From Desulfobacterium sp. (GTDB lineage Bacteria > Desulfobacterota > Desulfobacteria > Desulfobacterales > Desulfobacteraceae), in the NCBI GenBank assembly GCA_030145245.1, contig JAQYWC010000073.1, forward strand, positions 62,001 to 126,000: a DNA stretch of 64,000 nucleotides, given 5' to 3'. Position numbers and translations under genes: made by a program. Under the pieces are notes generated by a model. That model was not told the origin of the DNA. It saw nothing but the letters and a program-made list of their open reading frames with translations, and did not search any database. Shown one piece after another: positions 43,490-51,289 of this stretch. Numbering within the stretch: position 1 is the stretch's first letter; every line of letters begins with the position of its first letter.

Positions 43490-45001
43490 TCAAACGATCC
43501 CGGCGGTCCCGGTTGTCTGTTTTAAGGGCAGGATCACCGTAAAGGTCGTGCCCTGGTTGACCTGGCTCTCCACATCTATGTAACCGTTCATGGAGTCGAC
43601 GATTCCCTTGACAATGGGAAGCCCGAGTCCTGTTCCGGTTATGTATCGCGTCCTTTCGTTTTTTACCCGATAAAACCGGTCAAAGATCTTGTCCATGTAT
43701 TTTGCAGGGATACCAAATCCGTTGTCCGCCACCGTGACCCTGATGTTGTTGCCGGTCAGATCGGCGTTCACCCGGATTGTTCCCCCCTCCGGGGTGTAGT
43801 TTATGGCATTGGCGATGAGGTTGCCGAACACGCTTTCCAGGGCCAGTAAATCGCTTTGGATGGGAGGCAGGGGGGCATCCGGGGGGATGACTGTCAGGGT
43901 CTGACCCTTAGCCGTAGCCCTTGATTCCATGAACTCTCCGATTGATTTCAACAGCTCGTCCACCTGGACGGGCTTGGGTTCCTTGACCCCCATTCCCGCT
44001 TCGATCCGGGAGAGGTCCAGTAGGTCTCCGATGGTTGAAATAAGACCGCCGGTCTTTTCCCTGGCCCGGGAGAGCATGTGCTTGTCGTCCTGGCCAATGG
44101 ATTCCCCCACGTCGCCCATGACCATCTTGATCTGCTCATGGATGGTTGAGAGGGGGGATCTCAGTTCGTGGGACACCTTGGCCACAAATTCCGATTTCAG
44201 CTCTTCCAGGGCTTTCATTGTGGAGATGTCCATGATGTTGACAACGGTTCCCATGCACTCTTTTTTCTCCCCGAGCACGGGTCTGCACCGGACCAGGAGA
44301 TGGGTTTCGTTGTTGACCCTGATCTCCTGTGACGGGATATCATTATAGTCTATGTACCGTCCCCTGGAGATGTCCATCACAAGGGAACAGAGTTCCTGGT
44401 CGGCCACATAGTCGTTGATGGGGCCTCCGGGGGTTATTCCAGGGTCCAGGTGGAGATGTTTGTAACAGGCCTGGTTGAGAAGAACTACCCGGCCGTCGCT
44501 GCCGGTTACCAGAACCCCGTTGGGCAGGGATTCCAGGATGGTATGGATTCTGCTCTGTTCTGTGTTGAGATCTGCCAGGGTTCTCTTGCGTTCCCGCTCC
44601 AGGGTTTCTTTTTCGATCTTAAGCTTCAGGGTTTCGGTTGCCCGGTTGATAATCATGCGGAGCTGGTCAGGCTCATAGGGCTTGGGAATGAAATCGTAGG
44701 CCCCCATTTTCATGGCCTGGATGGCGGTCTCCACCGTGGCATATCCGGTGATGACGATGACGATGATCCCGCGGTTCATGGCCATGATCTCTGCCAGGAC
44801 ATCCATCCCGTCCATACCCGGCATCTTCATGTCCAGCAGCACAATGCCGGCGGGTTCGTTCCTGAGGATCTCAAGCCCGGTTTCCCCTTGTTCTGCCAGG
44901 AACACCTCGTAGTCCATCCTTGTCAGGATGCGCCGGGCCCCCTCCCTGAGGCTCAGTTCATCATCGATTACCACTATCTTTCCAGGGTCGAGTCCTTCCA
45001 C
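43490..45001 (-). CDS. Receiver-PAS-histidine kinase
   Basis: A 503-residue soluble kinase. Residues 1-120 are a receiver (VVIDDELSLREG, phospho-acceptor Asp57 in IVLLDMKMPGMDGM, Lys in FIPKPYEPDQL). A coiled coil (LKLKIEKETLERERKRTLADL) leads into a PAS domain (LESLPNGVLVTGSDGRVVLL). The kinase core has the phospho-His in VAKVSHELRSPLSTIHEQI, N-box FGNLIANAINYTPEGG, G1 VADNGFGIPAKY and G2 TGTGLGLPIVKGIV. With the receiver at the N-terminus it is likely controlled by another kinase. Direct neighbours on this strand, an AroE-like gene and a response regulator, are separated from it by palindromic repeats. Confidence 0.92.
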   Translation of the reverse strand: MEGLDPGKIVVIDDELSLREGARRILTRMDYEVFLAEQGETGLEILRNEPAGIVLLDMKMPGMDGMDVLAEIMAMNRGIIVIVITGYATVETAIQAMKMGAYDFIPKPYEPDQLRMIINRATETLKLKIEKETLERERKRTLADLNTEQSRIHTILESLPNGVLVTGSDGRVVLLNQACYKHLHLDPGITPGGPINDYVADQELCSLVMDISRGRYIDYNDIPSQEIRVNNETHLLVRCRPVLGEKKECMGTVVNIMDISTMKALEELKSEFVAKVSHELRSPLSTIHEQIKMVMGDVGESIGQDDKHMLSRAREKTGGLISTIGDLLDLSRIEAGMGVKEPKPVQVDELLKSIGEFMESRATAKGQTLTVIPPDAPLPPIQSDLLALESVFGNLIANAINYTPEGGTIRVNADLTGNNIRVTVADNGFGIPAKYMDKIFDRFYRVKNERTRYITGTGLGLPIVKGIVDSMNGYIDVESQVNQGTTFTVILPLKQTTGTAGIV

Positions 45002-45055
45002 TTGCCATGCCTCCTTATCATTTGTTTCGTCGGGATCAATTCTCGTTTTATCGCA

Positions 45056-45092
45056 TAGTCTGACCCCAGTTTTCTATGCTAAGCCTGACCCC
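45056..45092. repeat. GGGGTCAGG-family repeat, two right arms
   Basis: AGTCTGACCCC and CTATGCTAAGCCTGACCCC follow each other directly, as in the tail of the composite copy at 15.9 kb. No left arm is present, so it is a decayed element. Confidence 0.65.
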
Positions 45093-45093
45093 A

Positions 45094-45909
45094 TCAATCC
45101 GTTTCAAGGGCCTTGATGAATTCACCGGCTTCAACATCGATCCGTGTCCAAAGTAAGAGGGTGCGCCGGGCCGAGTGGGTAAGGGGGGTAAGCCCGTCGA
45201 TGAAGGGGATTCCCCTGGATTTTGCAAGCTTTTCCCAGAAGTTGTTTTTATGGCCGTAGTTCAGGTCCAGCACGAGTTCGCACTCTTTTATATCGAGGTT
45301 CTCTATGATGGATGCAAATTCCGGGGCCTCTTCCGGGCTTGAGGCGGATGAGGCGTTGATCACGATGTTTGCGTCACAGGGGGTTGTGGCAAGATGCTTG
45401 AGGGTGACCGTGTCCCCGCCCAGGGTCGTGATCAGGTTGTCAAGGTTTGCCTTGTAACGGCCGGCGATCTGAACCTCCTCCGCCCTGAGCCAGTTGAGGA
45501 TAAAGACCACGGCTTTGGCAGCGCCCTCGGCTCCGAAGATAAGGGCCCGCTTGCCTGCGGCATCAAAACCCGCCTCCTCCAGGGTATCCATGAATCCTAT
45601 GGCGTTGGTATTGTATCCCTTGAGGATGGCGTCGTTTCGGGTGACCGTGTTAACGGCCTGGATGATGTTGGCTCCCTCGCTCAGAACATCCATGTGGGGA
45701 AGGACCGATTCCTTAAAAGGATTGCCGATGTTGGCACCGTCGATGTTGAGAACCCTCAGGGCCTCCATGGCATGGCCCAGTTTTTGTGGGTAGACCTTGA
45801 ACGGCACGTACACCGCCCTGATGCCAATGCGCTTCATGACCCGGGAAAACATGGCCGGCGCCCTGGACCTGAATGCCTGTTCGTCACTGACGATGGAGAA
45901 AACTTTCAT
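45094..45909 (-). CDS. Shikimate dehydrogenase-like protein lacking the catalytic Asp
   Basis: About 271 residues with the AroE fold. The substrate domain has IDGANIGNPFKESVLPHMD, which keeps the catalytic Lys (FKE). The next motif, NTDxxG in true AroE, reads GYNTNAIGFMDTL: the catalytic Asp is Asn. The NADP domain begins ALIFGAEGAAKAVVFIL and ends in LDLNYG and FIDGLTPLTHSARRTLLLWT, near the family GxxMLxxQ position but without that motif. It is therefore unlikely to be the housekeeping shikimate dehydrogenase; it may use another substrate or have lost activity. ATG at 45909 gives MKVFSIVSDEQAF; an upstream TTG (45918) is possible. It is flanked on both sides by palindromic repeats. Confidence 0.8.
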   Translation of the reverse strand: MKVFSIVSDEQAFRSRAPAMFSRVMKRIGIRAVYVPFKVYPQKLGHAMEALRVLNIDGANIGNPFKESVLPHMDVLSEGANIIQAVNTVTRNDAILKGYNTNAIGFMDTLEEAGFDAAGKRALIFGAEGAAKAVVFILNWLRAEEVQIAGRYKANLDNLITTLGGDTVTLKHLATTPCDANIVINASSASSPEEAPEFASIIENLDIKECELVLDLNYGHKNNFWEKLAKSRGIPFIDGLTPLTHSARRTLLLWTRIDVEAGEFIKALETD

Positions 45910-45931
45910 GGTTTCCAATTGACGAATTAAC

Positions 45932-46001
45932 GGGGTCAGGCTTAGCTTATTGGTTTGTTTTAAAAGCCCCTAATTAGACGCGATAAGCTAAGCCTGACCC
46001 C
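45932..46001. repeat. Complete GGGGTCAGG-family palindromic repeat
   Basis: GGGGTCAGGCTTAGCTTATTG at 45932 and GATAAGCTAAGCCTGACCCC ending at 46001: arms of about 18 bases around a 30-base centre. It is nearly identical at both ends to the copy at 15801-15871, while the centre differs. Confidence 0.85.
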
Positions 46002-46011
46002 AATTTATGGG

Positions 46012-46398
46012 CTATGAAATCAGGCTTTTGACGCTTTCGCTGATCTCTTCTGCCGAAGCCGGCTTGGGAAGATAATCCTCCGCCTCCATGCTCATGCCGT
46101 CTGCATGGGAGTAGCGGGTGGATCCCACGTGGTCGGCCACGGCCGTGAGCATGATAATGGGAATATCGCGATATTTTTCGTCACTTTTCAGTTCCGAGCA
46201 CACCTCATACCCGTCCTTTTCCGGCATCATAACGTCCAGAACAATGGCGTCATAGGTGGTTTTCTTGACCTTTTCCATGGCTTCCACACCATCATAGGCC
46301 ACCTCGACCTCAAATCCCTCTTTTCTCAGGTTTGCCTGTACGATAGAAGCGAAATCAGGTTCGTCGTCAACAACAAGTATTCTTTTTTTGTCGTTCAT
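46012..46398 (-). CDS. Single-domain response regulator
   Basis: A 128-residue CheY-like receiver: acidic pair in ILVVDDEPDF, phospho-acceptor Asp55 in IVLDVMMPEKDGYEV, Thr in IIMLTAVAD and Lys in EDYLPKPAS. No output domain. An insertion VGSTRYSHADGMSMEAEDYL between the Thr and Lys motifs is longer than in CheY, a variant common in Desulfobacterota response regulators. The likely partner is the histidine kinase 196 bases upstream on the same strand. Output is unknown; it may feed a phosphorelay through the receiver-bearing kinase nearby. Confidence 0.92.
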   Translation of the reverse strand: MNDKKRILVVDDEPDFASIVQANLRKEGFEVEVAYDGVEAMEKVKKTTYDAIVLDVMMPEKDGYEVCSELKSDEKYRDIPIIMLTAVADHVGSTRYSHADGMSMEAEDYLPKPASAEEISESVKSLIS

Positions 46399-46593
46399 GC
46401 TAATTTCTCCCTGGTGTAAATGGTGAATGATAAACTTTCAGCCCATACCATAAAAAAAATGACAATTTAAAAGAGTGTTACCATGAAGTTCTGTTTGTGT
46501 TTACCATGAAGGCCATGAAATTGTTCTTTTCATTTCCTTCGTGGTGGAGAATTTTATTCTATATAGATCGCACTGGCCCTGTCAACCGAAAAA

Positions 46594-48069
46594 TCAGGAT
46601 ATCGCCGGGTTTTCGTTGTCCGGGATTTTCAGGGGGAGTTCCACGATAAACCGGGTTCCGCCCTGGCTCCTGTTTTCGGCCCAGAGCTTTCCGCCATGGC
46701 TTTCAACGATTCCATAGGCCATGCTGAGGCCGAGCCCGGTCCCTTTTCCTTGCTCTTTTGTGGTGAAAAATGGTTCAAAAATGGTTGAAAGAATAGCCGG
46801 ATCAATCCCGGGGCCTGTGTCGGAAATTTCGATCACTGCCATGGATTGGTCCCGGGAGAGCCGGGAGCGTATCTCAAGCTCTCCTTTGCCCTCCATGGCG
46901 TCTGCTGCGTTGAGGATGATGTTCATGAATACATGGTTGAGCTGCTGGCTGTCCGCCGGTATCTCCGGCAGGGTTTCGCCGTAGGCCTCGATGATGGCGA
47001 TGTTCTGGAACAGGGATTGATTCCTGAATAAAAACAGGGTCCTTGCGATGATCTCGTTGACGTCTGTGAGCCTCACCTCCCGTTTCGTCTGCCTGGCAAA
47101 TTCCAGGAGTTCCTTTACGATGGAACTGCACCGCTCAGCATCCCTTTGAATCCTTTTCAGATCGTTTCGGGCATCCTCGGAGAGCTCATGCTCTTCGAGG
47201 ATGAGCTGAGTAAAGAGGGTGATTCCTCCCAGGGGGTTGTTGAGCTGGTGGGCAACCCCTGCGGCAAGCTTTCCAAGGGAGGACATCTTTTCCGCCTGGA
47301 GGAGCTGGGTCCGTGTTTTCTCAAGTTCCGCCTCCATTCGCAGGGTTTCCGTCAGGTCGTGGAAAAAACCGATGGTTGCGATCTCCCTGTCGCTTTCGTA
47401 GACAATGGAGGCATTGAGGCTGATGGGGGTGGTGGTGCCGTCCTTTTTAAGGGCCTGCTGGGTGTAGGAGCGGATGATCCCTTTCCTGCCGTACCTGTCG
47501 CTCCTCATCTGCTCCATGATCACATGGGCATCCCCCTCGGGATAGAGGTTTCGTATGTTGAGACTTTTCAGGGCCTCCTCCTTTGAATAGCCGGTGATCT
47601 CGGCTGCCGCCTTGTTGAAGATGAGGATGGAGCCGGTCATGTCTGCCGCAATCACCCCGTCCACTGCGCTCTGGATGAGATTCCTTAAAAAGGCGTTGGA
47701 TGTGAGGCGTTTCTCATCGGACACCTTCAGGGAGGGAAGATAAAAGTCCAACACCACGATGGCGCTGGTAACCTTGCCCGGCTCCTCCATGGGATAGGCG
47801 TAGAGGCAGGAGCTGCCGTTTTCGCTTATGTGGGGATGGTTGAGGGACGGCTTGTGGGTTCTCTTGACTTCGTTCACCGGGCAGTTGGGGCAGGGGATGG
47901 GGCGGTTGAAGAGTGCCCTGTAACAAAAATCTCCCTCCATCTCCCGTGCTGATTCCAGGGGGATATCCGGTCTGCCCCTGGCGGCCAGTATTCTGTAGTC
48001 GTCGGAAATGACGATGATCTGCCGCTTGAGGGTCTCGATGGCCCTGATCAGGTAATCGTTGGTATCCAT
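46594..48069 (-). CDS. PAS-domain histidine kinase with N-terminal CxxCP sensor region
   Basis: A 491-residue soluble kinase. The first 120 residues form a PAS-like domain with a conserved cysteine set (FCYRALFNRPIPCPNCPVNE and SSCLYAYPM) that suggests metal, Fe-S or redox sensing. A second PAS follows (LIQSAVDGVIAADMTGSILIF). The kinase core has the phospho-His in LGKLAAGVAHQLNNPLGGI, N-box FMNIILNAADAMEG, G1 DTGPGIDP and G2 GTGLGLSMAYGIVESHGG. No membrane helix is predicted. It diverges from the metV-metF-hdr operon across a 407-base gap; it could regulate that operon, but this is only suggested by position. Confidence 0.9.
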   Translation of the reverse strand: MDTNDYLIRAIETLKRQIIVISDDYRILAARGRPDIPLESAREMEGDFCYRALFNRPIPCPNCPVNEVKRTHKPSLNHPHISENGSSCLYAYPMEEPGKVTSAIVVLDFYLPSLKVSDEKRLTSNAFLRNLIQSAVDGVIAADMTGSILIFNKAAAEITGYSKEEALKSLNIRNLYPEGDAHVIMEQMRSDRYGRKGIIRSYTQQALKKDGTTTPISLNASIVYESDREIATIGFFHDLTETLRMEAELEKTRTQLLQAEKMSSLGKLAAGVAHQLNNPLGGITLFTQLILEEHELSEDARNDLKRIQRDAERCSSIVKELLEFARQTKREVRLTDVNEIIARTLFLFRNQSLFQNIAIIEAYGETLPEIPADSQQLNHVFMNIILNAADAMEGKGELEIRSRLSRDQSMAVIEISDTGPGIDPAILSTIFEPFFTTKEQGKGTGLGLSMAYGIVESHGGKLWAENRSQGGTRFIVELPLKIPDNENPAIS

Positions 48070-48476
48070 GGTAGAAAAACTCCTTTGTCCGGTATGTCTC
48101 CGGATGCGACAGACTCGGGTTGCGAGAGCGCTTTAGGAACGTATTGCCTGTTTTTCTGACGATAACATTGTATCTGGTTGGCGATATCTCATCTATATGG
48201 TATCTGTACCCGGGTGTCAAGGCCGGGGTGAACTAAATTCAAAAAGCAATTTAGCTTCAGAGGATAATAATGTAATACACTTGACTTTTAGCCTGTTATC
48301 TGGATAAAGATACCTTGGCTGATGTACTAACTACTTATTATAGGATGAAACAGGAGCACCCAATGCCTGGATCATGACAAGTCCATATGAGGAATCAAGA
48401 GGACCGACCGGTCTTTCGTTTGTATTGATGCCTTTGAATATTAGGAAGACAATATTTCTGTATAACAGGAGGATCC
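48070..48476. promoter_or_regulatory. Divergent intergenic region upstream of the second metVF-hdr operon
   Basis: This 407-base gap has no supported gene. On the plus strand TTGACT at 48281-48286 is followed after 16-17 bases by GATAAA/ATAAAG near 48303-48309, a plausible promoter with a leader of about 165 bases. AGGAGG just before 48477 is the metV ribosome site. I see no strong dyad. Confidence 0.4.
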
Positions 48477-49151
48477 ATGATTGTTGCGGAGAGAAAACCC
48501 TTTGACGAGATCAAAAACATGGTGTCAGGCTATAAAAAAGTCCTGACCGTCGGATGTGGCACCTGTGTTGCCGTCTGTCTGGCCGGAGGTTCAAAAGAGG
48601 TTGAGACCCTGAACGCAGAGCTGAATTTAGCTTTTGGCAAAGACAAGATTGAGTTCGGAGCAGAGACGGTTGAGCGCCAGTGTGACATGGAGTTCCTTGA
48701 AGAGCTTGACTCCAAGGTCGATGAGTATGACGCTCTTGTTTCAATGGCATGTGGCGCTGGAATTCAGTTCCTTGCAGAACGGTTCCCCAACAAACCTGTA
48801 TTCCCGGCTGTCAACACCTCGTTCATAGGGGTAAACCTGGATGTGGGATGGTATGAGGAAAAGTGCCGTGCCTGCGGTACCTGTGTGCTGGGATTGACCG
48901 GTGGAATCTGCCCTGTGACCATGTGCGCCAAAAGCCTTTTTAACGGCCCCTGCGGCGGAACCAACCAGAAGAGCTGCGAGATAGATAAGGAGCAGCCATG
49001 TGCCTGGTATAAGATCCACGAGCGCCTTGCAGGCCAGGGTCGACTCGATCAGATAATTGAGATCTCACCACCCAATGACTGGAGTAATCAGAAACCCAGG
49101 AAAATCATTCAGCCCGGCTATGAGGAGCGTGTCAAGGCCCTGGGCCGTTGA
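48477..49151 (+). CDS. metV: MetV-type subunit of methylenetetrahydrofolate reductase (copy 2)
   Basis: A 224-residue paralogue of the MetV at 41286, with the same landmarks: LTVGCGTCVAVCLAGGSKEVETL, VSMACGAGIQFLAERF, and CRACGTCVLGLTGGICPVTMCAKSLFNGPCGG-like Cys-rich C-terminal part. It begins MIVAERKPFDEIKNMVSGY after AGGAGG. It opens a four-gene operon with metF, an HdrA-type flavoprotein and an HdrA-MvhD fusion, an arrangement comparable to the MetVF-HdrABC-MvhD unit known from Moorella. Codon usage is more biased than in copy 1, suggesting higher expression. Confidence 0.9.
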   Translation: MIVAERKPFDEIKNMVSGYKKVLTVGCGTCVAVCLAGGSKEVETLNAELNLAFGKDKIEFGAETVERQCDMEFLEELDSKVDEYDALVSMACGAGIQFLAERFPNKPVFPAVNTSFIGVNLDVGWYEEKCRACGTCVLGLTGGICPVTMCAKSLFNGPCGGTNQKSCEIDKEQPCAWYKIHERLAGQGRLDQIIEISPPNDWSNQKPRKIIQPGYEERVKALGR

Positions 49152-49197
49152 TGTACCAGTTTTGTGAAAACACTTACTATTTGAGGGAGAGATCAAG

Positions 49198-50121
49198 ATG
49201 AAATCAGGAAGTAATCTAGAAAAAATTCTTAAAGCTGGACACTTTGCCTTTACTGGGGAAGTCGGGCCTCCCCGGGGAGCGAATGTTGAAGCCCTGCGGG
49301 AAAAGGTTTCCTATCTTAAGGGAAACGTGGATATGGCCAACATCACGGATAACCAGACAGCCATGGTCAGGATGTCAAGCTGGGCCGCCTCCATGATATG
49401 CATGCAGGAAGGGGTCGAGCCCAACTTCCAGATGGTGTGCCGGGACCGAAACAGGCTTGCCATGCAGGCCGACATCCTGGGCGCCTATGCCCACGGCATC
49501 CGGAACATGCTCTGCCTTTCCGGCGATCACCAGCAGTTTGGCGATCATCCCCAGTCCAAGGGCGTGTTTGATCTTGACTCCATGCAGCTCATCGGCATGG
49601 TGAAAAAGATGCGGGATGAGGGTAAGTTCCTGGGAGGCGCCGACATCGACGTTCCCCCTCAGATTTTCATCGGCGCCGCAGCCAACCCCTTTGCCGAGCC
49701 CTTTGAGTGGCGTGTGCACCGCCTTGCCAAAAAGGTTGCCGCAGGTGCGGATTTCATCCAGACCCAGTGTGTTTTCAACATGGGGAGAATCAGAGACTGG
49801 GTCAGCCAGGCCAATGACATGGGACTGACCGACAAGATCGCCATCCTTCCCGGTATTACCCCCATGAAGAGCGTTGGTATGGCAAAGTACATGAAGAACA
49901 AGGTTCCTGGAATGGATGTTCCCGACGAGATCATCAAACGCCTCCAGGGTGTTGACAAGAAAAAAGTTGCCGATGAGGGCATCAAGATCGCCTGTGAGCA
50001 GATCGAAGAGTTCAAGGAGATGAAAGGCGTTGCCGGCGTCCACCTCATGGCCATCGAGTGGGAGCACAAGGTTCCGGAGATTGCAGAACGCGCAGGAGTA
50101 TTGCCAAGACCTGAAGTTTAA
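49198..50121 (+). CDS. metF: Methylenetetrahydrofolate reductase MetF (copy 2)
   Basis: A 307-residue Met[74 protein letters not shown] and FIQTQCVFNMGRI are shared with copy 1 nearly residue for residue. It is FMN/FAD dependent in the family and catalyses methylene-H4F to methyl-H4F interconversion. GAGGGAGAG precedes the ATG. Strong codon bias and a dedicated HdrA/MvhD pair downstream make this the likely housekeeping enzyme, with the selenocysteine operon as an alternative. Confidence 0.93.
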   Translation: MKSGSNLEKILKAGHFAFTGEVGPPRGANVEALREKVSYLKGNVDMANITDNQTAMVRMSSWAASMICMQEGVEPNFQMVCRDRNRLAMQADILGAYAHGIRNMLCLSGDHQQFGDHPQSKGVFDLDSMQLIGMVKKMRDEGKFLGGADIDVPPQIFIGAAANPFAEPFEWRVHRLAKKVAAGADFIQTQCVFNMGRIRDWVSQANDMGLTDKIAILPGITPMKSVGMAKYMKNKVPGMDVPDEIIKRLQGVDKKKVADEGIKIACEQIEEFKEMKGVAGVHLMAIEWEHKVPEIAERAGVLPRPEV

Positions 50122-50143
50122 AAATCTATAAGGAGTTTCCAAA

Positions 50144-51289
50144 TTGAATAGTCAAAGCGGAAAAGTGATGGTTGTCGGGGGCGGTATTGCCGGACTCACT
50201 GCTGCATGGGAACTGGCCCGGCAGAATGTGAGTGTTGAGCTTGTGGAAAAAAGCTGCTTTCTTGGCGGTCACAGCATCGGGTATACCTGCAAGGCCACGG
50301 ATACCTGTCAGCAGTGCGGCGCCTGCAATGTCGAAAAGATGCTCAAGAACGTTGTGGGTGAGCCGTTGATCAACGTGCGTCTCCGAACCGAGGTCAGTTC
50401 CCTGGATCGCTCCAAGGGATTCAAGGTCAGCCTGAAGAAGAGCAGTGATGACATGGCCGAGGGTCTTATTCTTAAAGGATTTTCCAGGCACAATTCTCCC
50501 CTTCATGTCAAGGGCAAGGGTGTGACCGATGAGGCACCCGAGGGAGCACTGGGTATTGAGGAGATGGGCAGCGAGGGCGAGATCGATGTGGATGCCGTGA
50601 TCCTTGCCACCGGGTTCACCCCCTTTGATGCCGAGCTAAAGGGCACCTATGGCTACGGCAAATGGGAAAACGTGATTACCGGTCTTGAGTTTGAGAACAT
50701 TGTCCGGGAAAACGCCGGGATCGTAAGGCCGTCGGACGGGAAAAGGCCTGAGAAGGTCGCCTTTATCCAGTGCGTGGGTTCCAGGGACGAGCGGCTGGGC
50801 AACCTTTGGTGCTCAGAGGTGTGCTGCCCTTATGCCATGCGCATGGCCGGCACCATCAAGCACGACAATCCTGATGCTGAGGTCTCGATCTTTTACATAG
50901 ACGTTCAGAACACCGGCAAGGAGTTCCCTGTTTACTACGAGAAGATCCGGGAGAACGTTCGGTTTGTTAGAACCATTCCTGTTGATATCTATCCCATTGA
51001 GAACGATAGCCTTAAGCTGCGGCACATGGCAGAAGACGAAGGCTCTCCCTCGTTTGAAGAGTTTGATATGGTGGTTCTGTCCGTGGGGATCATGCCGGGA
51101 GCTGACAGCAAGACTGTTTCCGAAACCTTTGATACCCCTCTGACCGTGGATGGGTTCCTCGATGATTCTGTAGACTCCGGTGTTTTTGTGGCAGGCACTG
51201 CTGCAGGACCCGGAACCATCGCAGGCTCCATGGCGGGAGCCGGAAAAATTGCCTTTGACGCCGTGAAATATCTGGGGGGGGCCAAATGA
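50144..51289 (+). CDS. HdrA/QmoA-like FAD flavoprotein
   Basis: A 381-residue HdrA-type protein starting at TTG 50144 behind AAGGAG. The FAD Rossmann motif is VMVVGGGIAGLTAAWELA at residue 9. A cysteine cluster C49, C55, C58, C61 in YTCKATDTCQQCGACNVEK replaces the usual HdrA pattern and resembles QmoA. IQCVGSRDERLGNLWCSEVCC near 205 is the HdrA internal motif; VVLSVGIMPGADSKT and FVAGTAAGPGTIAGSM end the FAD domain. It lacks C-terminal ferredoxins, which are instead in the next protein. It probably forms the flavin core of a soluble complex passing electrons to or from MetVF. It overlaps the next gene by 4 bases. Confidence 0.88.
   Translation: MNSQSGKVMVVGGGIAGLTAAWELARQNVSVELVEKSCFLGGHSIGYTCKATDTCQQCGACNVEKMLKNVVGEPLINVRLRTEVSSLDRSKGFKVSLKKSSDDMAEGLILKGFSRHNSPLHVKGKGVTDEAPEGALGIEEMGSEGEIDVDAVILATGFTPFDAELKGTYGYGKWENVITGLEFENIVRENAGIVRPSDGKRPEKVAFIQCVGSRDERLGNLWCSEVCCPYAMRMAGTIKHDNPDAEVSIFYIDVQNTGKEFPVYYEKIRENVRFVRTIPVDIYPIENDSLKLRHMAEDEGSPSFEEFDMVVLSVGIMPGADSKTVSETFDTPLTVDGFLDDSVDSGVFVAGTAAGPGTIAGSMAGAGKIAFDAVKYLGGAK

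Noticed and set aside
45094-45909. Annotating this gene as the housekeeping aroE.
   Set aside because: The catalytic Asp of NTDxxG is Asn and the C-terminal motif is not found, so the activity is not supported.
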